From the NCBI GenBank assembly GCA_034716535.1, contig JAYEJW010000180.1, forward strand, positions 1-13,896: a DNA stretch of 13,896 nucleotides, in the 5' to 3' direction. Under the pieces are notes generated by a model. That model saw nothing but the letters and a program-made list of their open reading frames with translations, was not told the DNA's origin and did not search any database. A program made the position numbers and the translations under genes. The DNA comes from JAYEJW01 sp034716535 (lineage in GTDB: Bacteria > Pseudomonadota > Gammaproteobacteria > Chromatiales > Chromatiaceae). This document shows, piece after piece, positions 7,283 to 13,896 of this stretch; the first letter of the stretch is position 1; every line of letters begins with the position of its first letter.

Positions 7283-8278
7283 CTATGAATCCGAACGGTC
7301 GAGCTCGAGACGGTAGCTCCCGAGACCGAAGCTTGTGGCCTTTCCCACGTGGACCCACTGTCCGAGCCAGAGCGCGGGCCAGAAGGTCTCCAGCTCCGGG
7401 CCTTCGAGGAGGAAACTACCAAGCAGTCCACCCATCTGCATGAGCGTGTTCTGGCGGGAGGAGAAACGTGTCCACTCGTGCCAGTGCAGCCTGGGCGCTG
7501 AGACGCGGATGGTTTGTGCATGATGCAACAGAGATTCCCACTGAAAGGGCCGTGGGTCGCCGCCGTAGAGCTCCGCGAGCATGGCGAGCCGCGTGCACAG
7601 ATGGCGTAAAAAATCGCCCGCTTCGAAGTCGTTCCCACCGACGAAATGCCCGTGGCGCTTGATGCGCAATGGCGTCATCAACCGGACACGGACCGCGGCG
7701 GGCGGTGGGGGGAAGCTGACGGGTTGTGTGCCCAGGCGCTGATACTCCCCGGTATCCGCTTCGTAGACCCGATCCCAGGTTTCACTGCCCAACAGAACCT
7801 CTCTTTCCAGGGCCTCGACGGCGAAGCGCCCTCCCGCGCGTCCGAAACCCCTCTCCCCCGCCAGGTTCATGGCATGGATGAGATACGGCGCTTGCTCTGC
7901 GGCTGCCCCAATCAGTGTGATGCCGAGACGAAGAGCGCCGCCCGAAGGGATCTCCCGCTCGGCCCTAATCTCGGGTTCGAGCACGAAGGGGTGAGGAAGG
8001 GCTGCATAACGCGCAGACGCGGCCTCTGGCGCACCAGGGGTTTCGAAGAACGTCGAATAGAGGCAGTTGTACTTGAGCATGCAGCCTTCGCAGGTCGGCT
8101 GTCGCGTCACGCACGCAAGGCGGCGCAGCCCATGACCGAGCAGTCCGCGCCACGCGGATCCGGCGTAGGATGGGAAGGGAATTGTCTCCAGGGCTTCGAA
8201 CGTCAGCCGGAAGCGTGCGACGGGAGGCGCAGCAGAAAAAGCCGATTCTGCGGGCTGACGAGTGTTCAAGTCGTCCAC
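7283..8278 (-). CDS. cas6: Cas6, pre-crRNA processing endoribonuclease (RAMP)
   Basis: Called from the GTG at 8278 (331 residues), since a perfect GGAGG lies 5 nt upstream; an in-frame ATG at 8320 (345 residues) has only a poor site. The N-terminal RAMP domain opens with ARFRLTFEALE and FPSYAGSAWRGLLGHGLRR, the layout of Cas6 proteins of the PF10040 type. A cysteine cluster follows (C-x6-C-x2-C-x5-C, in a context ending NCLYSTFFETP), also seen in that branch and possibly metal-binding. LAGERGFGRAGGRF is a central glycine-rich turn, and the C-terminus ends WVHVGKATSFGLGSYRLE, the Cas6 G-rich loop. It cuts the repeat RNA to make crRNAs with a repeat-derived 5' tag for the Csm complex. It is upstream of, and separated by 461 nt from, the rest of the locus. 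Confidence 0.9.
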   Translation of the reverse strand: MDDLNTRQPAESAFSAAPPVARFRLTFEALETIPFPSYAGSAWRGLLGHGLRRLACVTRQPTCEGCMLKYNCLYSTFFETPGAPEAASARYAALPHPFVLEPEIRAEREIPSGGALRLGITLIGAAAEQAPYLIHAMNLAGERGFGRAGGRFAVEALEREVLLGSETWDRVYEADTGEYQRLGTQPVSFPPPPAAVRVRLMTPLRIKRHGHFVGGNDFEAGDFLRHLCTRLAMLAELYGGDPRPFQWESLLHHAQTIRVSAPRLHWHEWTRFSSRQNTLMQMGGLLGSFLLEGPELETFWPALWLGQWVHVGKATSFGLGSYRLELDRSDS

Positions 8279-8291
8279 GGACCCCTCCCTC
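8279..8291 (-). promoter_or_regulatory. Ribosome binding site that decides the cas6 start (GTG at 8278)
   Basis: On the minus strand GAGGGAGGGG (8291-8282) ends 3 nt before the GTG, placing the GGAGG core 5 nt from it. The alternative ATG at 8320 is preceded only by GTAGGTT. The purine run is the strongest Shine-Dalgarno in the neighbourhood, so I favour GTG. Confidence 0.6.
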
Positions 8292-8593
8292 GGGAAAACG
8301 ATAGAGCTGGTTGTGAGCATAACCTACACGAAGCCTGCGGCGACCGTGTGTGGTCGGCAAGCTTGTCGTTTCCTTGGGGACTGAACGAAGGGTTGATATG
8401 CATCACGTGAGCAACCCGTGGGCCTGTGCCCACCCGATCTTGATCGCCCCGCGACGACATCACCCCGATGAAGCAACCACCAAGTGTGACAGACGGACCA
8501 GGTCAGCGTGCTGCACTGGGTTCAGAGCGCGTTTTTCGCTACATTCCGCACCAGGAGCGATGGAGCTGGAAAACACGCGCCGGACCAAGGCCC
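8279..8593. other. Divergent intergenic region between cas6 and the DUF6361 operon, with short hairpins
   Basis: These 315 nt must hold the promoters of both divergent units, though I see no confident -10/-35 pair. It contains CGACC/GGTCG arms at 8341-8356, GGGTTG (8390-8395) facing CAACCC (8412-8417), and a tight GTGGGC-ctgt-GCCCAC hairpin at 8418-8433. The DUF6361 frame is open back to 8468, but that stretch lacks family similarity. A small frame starting at an ATG near 8560 with an AGGAG before it overlaps the DUF6361 start out of frame and is not called. Confidence 0.45.
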
Positions 8594-9802
8594 ATGGACC
8601 CTGCACTCACTTGGATCGACCTCACTGCCCGGGACCGCAATCAGATGCGTCGCGTGCTGGACCTGTTCTCCGAGCAGGGGACGATCGATGAGATGGGCCT
8701 CGGGAGTCTGCGCGACGCGCTCTCGGATGCCCTGTTTCCCGGCACCTCATCCATCCAGACGCGGCTGGGCTATGCATTATTTGTCCCTTGGCTCTACCAG
8801 CGCCTTGAAGCGCGCCACGCCGGCGGCTTGGACATAGACAATGCGGCACGCACCAGCGAAATTGACCTAAACGGTGCCCTCACAAAGAGCAGCGATACCG
8901 AGGGCATCATCGGCTCACGGGCCCGGGGTGGTCTGACAAGGCTACCCAGCACCGTCTTCTGGTCGGCTCTGACACGTTGGGGCATCTTTCTTCCGGGCTG
9001 GAGCCAAAGCTATTACCACACCCATTTCTCCGATCTGGCGGGTGGTCGAGAGTTCCTGCTCCACGCAGACGACCCCGGCGTGGTCTGGACGCGGCAGCCG
9101 ACCTGGCACCCGCGGCTGCCGGAAGCGCCGAAAGGGTTTCCCTGGGAGGCGTCCTTTGCGCTGCGCAGACAGGACGCCGATTTCTTGCGCGGGCGTCTTG
9201 AGGAACGCTGTGCGAGCAGCCTGCTCGGCTGGTTGGCCCGCGAGGGCTCGACGGCCCCGGCGGAGGATTTCTGGGAGGATCCCGATGCCCTGCGCGCCAA
9301 CACACGGATACGCGACGCAATCGAGCTCGCGAGGCGCTTTTCGCTGCTCTTCGAGGGAGCACCGCTTCTCTACAACCTCTTGCTGGCCGAGCGCCGGCTG
9401 GACCTACAGGAGACGGCGCGGGATCGGAATCTGATCGACGAGTATCGTGCCGACGTCCATGAGTGGGCTGTGCGAGAATCGTCCGAATCCCGCTTTAATA
9501 CGTCGGCTCTGTGGCAGCTCGCCGCGCGTCGCGCGCTTCGGGTGCCGGAGCCCCAACACCGCTTCGTCGAGACCTGGACAAACCGCATGGCCCAGATTGG
9601 GGCAACGGCCGTCGCGGACGACTCCCTGCTGCGACGCCTCGTGGACCAACGCGAGCGCCAGCTCAAGGGTGCACGCGCCCGCCTCGCAAATCAGGCGCGA
9701 CTGCTGGACTGGCGCGGACGGGTCGGAGTGGGGCGCATGGATTTTCGGTGGTTCCGGGTCCGCCAGTTGCTGATCGACCTGCATCGGGGGCTCGCCGCCT
9801 GA
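8594..9802 (+). CDS. DUF6361-family protein, first gene of a putative defence operon
   Basis: 402 residues from the ATG at 8594. This start is chosen because the family pattern begins at once: a WIDL motif, then DRNQMRRVLDLFSEQGTIDEMGLG (about 13-36) and a DALFPGTSSIQTRLGYALFVPWLYQRL segment (about 44-70), all characteristic of DUF6361. The in-frame ATG at 8468 would add 42 residues of no clear character. The rest is helix-rich with a conserved-looking middle (TVFWSALTRWGIF, then LLGWLA) and no motif I can tie to an enzyme. Biochemical function is unknown. Genes of this kind are found beside helicases and PLD proteins, suggesting a complex or shared pathway. The Shine-Dalgarno is weak (AAGG). 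Its TGA overlaps the next ATG by one base, so the second gene is probably translationally coupled. Confidence 0.8.
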   Translation: MDPALTWIDLTARDRNQMRRVLDLFSEQGTIDEMGLGSLRDALSDALFPGTSSIQTRLGYALFVPWLYQRLEARHAGGLDIDNAARTSEIDLNGALTKSSDTEGIIGSRARGGLTRLPSTVFWSALTRWGIFLPGWSQSYYHTHFSDLAGGREFLLHADDPGVVWTRQPTWHPRLPEAPKGFPWEASFALRRQDADFLRGRLEERCASSLLGWLAREGSTAPAEDFWEDPDALRANTRIRDAIELARRFSLLFEGAPLLYNLLLAERRLDLQETARDRNLIDEYRADVHEWAVRESSESRFNTSALWQLAARRALRVPEPQHRFVETWTNRMAQIGATAVADDSLLRRLVDQRERQLKGARARLANQARLLDWRGRVGVGRMDFRWFRVRQLLIDLHRGLAA

Positions 9803-11601
9803 TGTTGTCGCCCGAGGCGCGCCGCGTTGCCATCGACCTGTTACGCTCACCGCCAGGCCACCGGCTCGAACGGGCGGTCCTGACCACCTACAGCCTGGAC
9901 CTGGAAACCCTGCTGGCCCTCCCCCTGGCAGTGCTGGCCCATTCCGACGGCGGCGTGGAGGATCTGCTGGAGGACCCGCTGCTATTGCTGGAGGCCCTGC
10001 GTGAGGCGGGCGAGCGGGTGCACGTCTTCGTTGACCGTGCGGGCATCGGGATACCCCGAGCGCCACGGGCGCTCTACGCAATGCTTGAGCGCGGCGTACA
10101 TCCAGTCAGCGCCCCCAACGGCGGGGCCTTTCATCCGAAGCTCTGGGTGGCCCGCTTCGTCGATGCCGACGACGTTCCTCTGCTGCGGGTCGCGGTGCTC
10201 TCGCGCAATCTCACCGATGACCGATCCTGGGACTTGAGCCTGGTCAGCGAGGCACGACCGGCGCCCCAGAGAACTTTCGCCCGGAGCCGGGCGCTGGGCG
10301 TCCTGCTTCGCAAGCTGCTGGCACTGACCGATCCACCATTCCCAGCAGAACTGACGGAGATTCTCAGCGACCTGGCCGGTGAGCTTGAACGCACCCGGTT
10401 TCCAGCCCCGGAGGGATTCGATGGGGACATCCGCTTTCACTGCGTGGGCCTCGGGCGGCGGCGCAGCCGGCCCTGGCTATCGCAACCGGAGGGTGCACGC
10501 CTGCTCGCAATGGCGCCCTTCGCCAGTCGCACCGCCCTTGATCCCCTGAGCGGGGCGATCGAGGGACACTGCACCCTGATCAGCCGCCAGGAGGCCCTCG
10601 ACGGCCTTAACGCGCAGGCGCTGGCGAACTGGGACGAATGCCTGGTGCTCTCCGAGACCGCCGCCGAGGAAGCGTCCGACGATACATCGGGACGGCCCTC
10701 GGGTCTGCATGCGAAGGCCGTGTGCATCGAACGGGGCTGGGAGGCCACCTGGTTCGTCGGCTCGGCCAACCTGACCGCGGCGGCCTTTCTTGAACGCAAT
10801 GTCGAGTTCATGGCCGAGATCAGCGGAAAGAAGGGTCGCTCCGGCGGACGCACCGGCTGCGGCATCGAGCGCTTCCTGGAGTCCGGCATTCGGAACCTGT
10901 GCGAAACGTATCGGCGTTCCGCGCCGGATCCCGTAGAGATCCGGATAACAGCCGCCCAAGAACGTCTGGAGCAGGCCCGCACTGCTCTCCTCGACGCCGA
11001 CCTGCACGTGGACTGCATGCTGCAGGACGATGCCTGGCGCTGGACGTTGCTCGGGGAGCTGGAATTGCCGCCCGGCGTCGAGTTGGCGTGCTGGCCGATC
11101 ACACTGGCGGAAGACAACGCCAGGCAGCTGGAGTTGCCATCGCTCTGGAAGCTCCCGACGAGCAAGCTCACCGCCTTCGTTGCGTTCCGGCTGCGTATTC
11201 CCAATCTGCTGGTTGACGACCTGCGCCTGGCCCTCAAGCTACCCGCCGAGGGCCTGCCCGAGGGGCGGATCAACCAGGTGCTGCGCGCCCTGATCGATAG
11301 CCCCGAGCGCCTGCTCCGCTTCCTGCGGGCCTTGCTCGGTGGTCTCGATGCATTGGTGGACTGGTCCGCGGGAGAGGGTAACGGCGGCACCGATGCGCGC
11401 TGGGGTGTCCGGCTTGGCGGTGAGACGCTGCTGGAAGACCTTGTGCGCGCTGCCTCCCGGGAGCCGTCGAGGTTGGCGCCGGTGCGCCGGCTGATCGACG
11501 ACCTGCGCAAGACAGAGGAGGGCCGTCGCATCGTTCCGGATGCGCTCCTCGCGCTGTGGCAGGCGGTGGACCAGGCAGCGGGCAGCCGCGAGGTCCCATG
11601 A
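9802..11601 (+). CDS. Phospholipase D-like protein with two HxK...N motifs
   Basis: 599 residues from the ATG at 9802, set by the TGATG overlap with the DUF6361 stop; a longer in-frame frame back to 9511 is just DUF6361 read in another frame. The first PLD motif is FHPKLW (His111, Lys113) with SRN at 134-136. The second is LHAKAVC (His303, Lys305) with GSANLT at 320-325 and a conserved-looking Glu downstream (RNVEFM). Both halves needed for a composite PLD active site are therefore present. The PLD superfamily includes phospholipases and nucleases such as the DISARM DrmC class and BfiI-type enzymes; in this setting with a helicase a nucleic-acid role is more likely, but that is inference. The C-terminal 250 residues have no motif I recognise. 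Its stop overlaps the helicase start by four bases (ATGA). Confidence 0.85.
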   Translation: MLSPEARRVAIDLLRSPPGHRLERAVLTTYSLDLETLLALPLAVLAHSDGGVEDLLEDPLLLLEALREAGERVHVFVDRAGIGIPRAPRALYAMLERGVHPVSAPNGGAFHPKLWVARFVDADDVPLLRVAVLSRNLTDDRSWDLSLVSEARPAPQRTFARSRALGVLLRKLLALTDPPFPAELTEILSDLAGELERTRFPAPEGFDGDIRFHCVGLGRRRSRPWLSQPEGARLLAMAPFASRTALDPLSGAIEGHCTLISRQEALDGLNAQALANWDECLVLSETAAEEASDDTSGRPSGLHAKAVCIERGWEATWFVGSANLTAAAFLERNVEFMAEISGKKGRSGGRTGCGIERFLESGIRNLCETYRRSAPDPVEIRITAAQERLEQARTALLDADLHVDCMLQDDAWRWTLLGELELPPGVELACWPITLAEDNARQLELPSLWKLPTSKLTAFVAFRLRIPNLLVDDLRLALKLPAEGLPEGRINQVLRALIDSPERLLRFLRALLGGLDALVDWSAGEGNGGTDARWGVRLGGETLLEDLVRAASREPSRLAPVRRLIDDLRKTEEGRRIVPDALLALWQAVDQAAGSREVP

Positions 11602-12377
11602 AGCGGCCGGACCTCAAGGCGGTGCTGGCACCGCTCAAACCTTTCCAGCGGCGCACTGTGGATCACGCGTTCGCCCGGCTCTTCCTGGCCGAGGACAGCA
11701 CCGCGCGGTTTCTGGTGGCCGACGAGGTCGGCCTCGGCAAGACGCTGGTGGCCCGCGGTGTCATCGGCAGGGCCATCGAGCACCTATGGGATAGCGTCCC
11801 GCGTATCGACGTCGTCTACATTTGCAGCAATGCGAGCATCGCCCGCTCCAACCTTCCCAAGCTGCGGATCGGTGCCGACGGCGAGCGCTCCTTCGCGCGG
11901 GCAACACGCCTGACGATGCTCGCCACCCAGCTTGCACCGCGGGGCGGGCAGCCCAGCCTGCGGGATAGTCGGCTCAACTTCGTCAGCTTTACCCCGACCA
12001 CCTCGTTTGCGATGGGCCAGTCCACCGGCAAGGGCACCGAACGCGAGGTCCTGTTCCATCTGCTCGAACCCCTGGTGAATCGGCGCACCGCTCTGATGAA
12101 CCTGCTGCAGGGTAGCATCACACGGACCGACGACTGGCGCTGGCGGCTCGATCACGGCAAGGTGCCATTGGATGCCGGCATCGCGGCGCGCTTCCAAAGC
12201 GCCTTCAAGGCACGCCGCGAACTGACCGATGAGCTTCGGCACCTTTTCGACAACTGGTTCTGGCGGCACCGACAGAGCTGGCCCGAAGACGCGCGGCGGC
12301 AGCGCAACCGGCTCGTCGGCGAGTTGGGGCAATCCTCGCCGAGGTCTGCGTCCATGCTTTGGAGCCGGATCTGGTGA
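11598..12377 (+). CDS. DEAD/SNF2-type helicase, N-terminal part of a frameshifted gene
   Basis: The start at 11598 is fixed by the four-base ATGA overlap with the PLD gene and a GAGG 6 nt upstream. The protein opens with a Q-like segment (LKPFQRRTVDHAFARL), then ADEVGLGKTLVARGV at about residues 38-52, the Walker A motif of SF2 helicases. VVYICSNASIARSNLPKL (about 73-90) matches motif Ia. At about residue 244 the frame is lost: the last 15 codons (QSSPRSAS and on) are unrelated, and the TGA at 12375-12377 ends the frame. The true continuation (ILAEVCVHALEPDLVILDEF) is in the -1 frame just after a GGGG run. This piece alone lacks motifs II to VI and should be inactive as a helicase. Confidence 0.85.
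   Translation: MKRPDLKAVLAPLKPFQRRTVDHAFARLFLAEDSTARFLVADEVGLGKTLVARGVIGRAIEHLWDSVPRIDVVYICSNASIARSNLPKLRIGADGERSFARATRLTMLATQLAPRGGQPSLRDSRLNFVSFTPTTSFAMGQSTGKGTEREVLFHLLEPLVNRRTALMNLLQGSITRTDDWRWRLDHGKVPLDAGIAARFQSAFKARRELTDELRHLFDNWFWRHRQSWPEDARRQRNRLVGELGQSSPRSASMLWSRIW
12326..12329 (+). other. Site of the -1 frameshift in the helicase gene (GGGG run)
   Basis: Reading GAG TTG up to 12326 in the upstream frame and GCA ATC CTC from 12329 in the downstream frame leaves only two bases where a codon is expected, so one base appears to be missing in or beside the G-run. Adding one G would restore E-L-G-A-I-L and join the two halves of the helicase without any other change. It may be a real mutation, an assembly error, or much less likely a slip site: the GGG codon could re-pair on GGG one base back. 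Confidence 0.75.
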
Positions 12378-13879
12378 TCCTCGACGAGTTCCAGCGCTTC
12401 AAGGGGCTCTTGGAGAACCGCCCCGGGTATCGTGATCCTGCCGCCGAGCTCTTCCAGACCCTCGTCCGGGCGAAGACGCCAGAAGGGCAGCCGGTCAGAA
12501 CCCTCCTGCTCTCGGCGACGCCCTACAAGCTCTACACCACCGATGCTGAGATCGAGCACGAGGACCACTACGAGGACTTTCTTGCCACGACACGTTTCCT
12601 GCTGAACGAGGATGAGCAGCGGGTAGAGACCCTCCGGTCCGATCTGTCTGCTTACGGTGCGGCGCTGAAGCGGGCGGTATCCGGTCACACGGATCAGGTA
12701 CCGGTCGCGAAGTCCCGCGTTGAGCACACCCTGCGCCAGGTCATGGCCCGCACCGAGCGGGTCGCCGCGAGCGCGGACCGCGACGCCATGATCGAGGAGC
12801 CGCGGCGGGCGTTGAAGCTCTCGGTAGCCGAAGTGCAGCAATATCTGGCCGCCGATGCCCTGTTCCGGGCCGTCGGCGATCAGGACCCGATGGTGTTCTG
12901 GAAGTCGGCGTCCTACCTCCTCCACTTCATGCATGGTTACAAGTTCAACGAGCGCCTCGATGAGACCGTCGAGCTGTCCCCGGAGAAGGTCGCCCGGGTA
13001 CTGCGCGAACACGGGAGTGCGTTCCTCGACCTGGAGGCGCTGAAGCGCTGGCAGGCACTGGAACCCGCCCATGCCAAGCTCGATCAGATCGCCCGGGATC
13101 TGATCGATGTGGGGTTCTGGAAGCTTCTTTGGATTCCGCCGACCGTACCCTACTGGTCATTGGAGGGCCCGTACGAGGGGCAGCAGGGGATCACCAAGAC
13201 CCTACTGTTCTCCGCCTGGAATCTCGTGCCCGACGTGGTGAGCGGCTGGCTCAGCTACGAAGCCGAGCGCCGCATGGTAAGCGGCACACTGGAATCCTAT
13301 TTGGATCCGGCCAAGCAGCAGGCGCCCCTGTTGCGTCTGACACAGATCGAACCGGGCAAGCGCGCGAGACACCGCCTGCTGCTGTTGCTCCTACCTTGCA
13401 TCGCGCTCTCGGATCGTGCCCATCCCTTGAGCGCGCCGGAAGGTATGGACCGTCGCGTTTGGGTCAAGACCAAGGTGACAGAGTTACTAGCCGATCCCCG
13501 TCTTCCCAACCCCTCGGACGGTCCCATCGACGAGCGTTGGGAATGGGCGCTGCCTCTGTTACTGGATCCGGGACTGAAAGACTTCCTGCGCCTCTGGCGC
13601 GCCAGAGAGAGCATTCCCCGCCCAAACAGGGACGTTTTTGTTGCCTACATCGATGATCTACTCGCGCTGAATCCCTCAGAACTCGGTCGCCGACCACCCG
13701 GACTGTCGGAACTGGCCGCCGAGGTCGCCCTCGGTGCGCCCGCAGTGTTGGCCGCAAGAACTCTCCTAACCCATCTTTGTCAGTTCCAGGCCGAATTTCC
13801 CGGAAAATGGGCTGATTTTCCAGTTCCCAAAAATAGCTATTATCCAATAATCAATAAGATACAAATTTTCCGCTCCTGA
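12359..13879 (+). CDS. DEAD/SNF2-type helicase, middle part; frame ends prematurely in an AT-rich tail
   Basis: Continuation of the helicase in the -1 frame; the nominal start is a TTG and the coherent sequence actually begins a little earlier, near 12329. LVILDEFQRF (motif II, Walker B, DEFQ) follows at once, then TLLLSATPYKLYT (motif III, SATP). A long helical insert follows, then the opening of the second RecA lobe (KTLLFSAWNLVPDVVSGWL, motif IV) with YEAERRM. Motifs V and VI, including the arginine finger, are absent: residues up to about AARTLLTHL look native, after which composition turns AT-rich and the frame stops at 13879. Even with the frameshift repaired the protein would lack most of its C-terminal lobe. 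A full-length relative would be expected to continue for some hundreds of residues. Confidence 0.8.
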   Translation: MEPDLVILDEFQRFKGLLENRPGYRDPAAELFQTLVRAKTPEGQPVRTLLLSATPYKLYTTDAEIEHEDHYEDFLATTRFLLNEDEQRVETLRSDLSAYGAALKRAVSGHTDQVPVAKSRVEHTLRQVMARTERVAASADRDAMIEEPRRALKLSVAEVQQYLAADALFRAVGDQDPMVFWKSASYLLHFMHGYKFNERLDETVELSPEKVARVLREHGSAFLDLEALKRWQALEPAHAKLDQIARDLIDVGFWKLLWIPPTVPYWSLEGPYEGQQGITKTLLFSAWNLVPDVVSGWLSYEAERRMVSGTLESYLDPAKQQAPLLRLTQIEPGKRARHRLLLLLLPCIALSDRAHPLSAPEGMDRRVWVKTKVTELLADPRLPNPSDGPIDERWEWALPLLLDPGLKDFLRLWRARESIPRPNRDVFVAYIDDLLALNPSELGRRPPGLSELAAEVALGAPAVLAARTLLTHLCQFQAEFPGKWADFPVPKNSYYPIINKIQIFRS

Positions 13880-13896
13880 AATCGGAAAAGTAGTGC
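13781..13896. mobile_element. AT-rich tail with inverted repeats replacing the helicase 3' end (possible insertion-element edge)
   Basis: Base composition falls sharply here compared with the GC-rich helicase. Two hairpins are present: GGAAAAT (13802-13808) with ATTTTCC (13815-13821), and TTTTCCG (13866-13872) with CGGAAAA (13883-13889). The same word thus occurs four times, in orientations forward, reverse, reverse, forward. CAGTTCC is also repeated directly at 13781 and 13821. This fits the end of an insertion sequence or similar element that cut the helicase. No transposase is visible before the window ends, so the family cannot be named. Confidence 0.4.

Noticed and set aside
8468..8593. 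Upstream ATG at 8468 as the DUF6361 start
   Set aside because: It would add 42 residues without family similarity; the recognisable WIDL start follows directly after the ATG at 8594.
10437..11783. 448-codon minus-strand open frame antisense to the PLD gene
   Set aside because: Ser/Arg/Pro-rich shadow of a clearly supported gene with catalytic motifs; no independent signal.
8594..13879. The three-gene operon as a DISARM system
   Set aside because: A PLD protein and a helicase are shared, but no DUF1998 (DrmB) gene or DNA methyltransferase is present, and DUF6361 is not a DISARM component I know.

Overview
The window is a high-GC (roughly two-thirds G+C by eye) bacterial stretch devoted to defence. 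Dense packing, overlapping start/stop codons, Shine-Dalgarno sites and the protein families fit a proteobacterium, possibly a gammaproteobacterium of the purple-sulfur or alkaliphilic sulfur-oxidiser kind. That placement is inferred from base composition and family flavour only; no marker gene is present.

The left two thirds (1-8278, all minus strand) is a type III-A (Csm) CRISPR-Cas locus. In transcription order it holds cas6 (pre-crRNA processing), a roughly 450-nt gap without a recognisable gene, a CARF-domain gene of the NE0113/Csm6-like family (candidate cyclic-oligoadenylate ring nuclease or sensor), cas10/csm1 with both an intact HD motif and an intact GGDD cyclase motif, csm2, csm3 with its catalytic aspartate, csm4, and the first 161 codons of csm5, which runs off the left edge. 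From cas10 to csm5 the genes are 14-23 nt apart or overlap by one base, so they look like one operon. Cas6 would make the crRNA. The Csm complex would cut target RNA through Csm3 and, through Cas10, cut DNA and make cyclic oligoadenylate. The CARF protein would bind or degrade that signal. No CRISPR array, no cas1/cas2 and no HEPN effector nuclease is visible here.

The right third (8594-13879, plus strand) is divergent from cas6 across a 315-nt intergenic region. It is a tightly coupled three-gene operon: a DUF6361-family protein, a two-motif phospholipase-D-like protein and a large DEAD/SNF2-type helicase. Stop and start codons overlap at both junctions (TGATG and ATGA). I do not recognise it as a named defence system; it shares a PLD protein and a helicase with DISARM but has no DUF1998 gene or methyltransferase here.

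The helicase is broken twice. A one-base frameshift lies in a G-run near 12326-12329. The reading frame then ends at 13879 inside an AT-rich, inverted-repeat-bearing tail that replaces the rest of the helicase C-terminal domain. The tail looks like the edge of an inserted element or a rearrangement junction.
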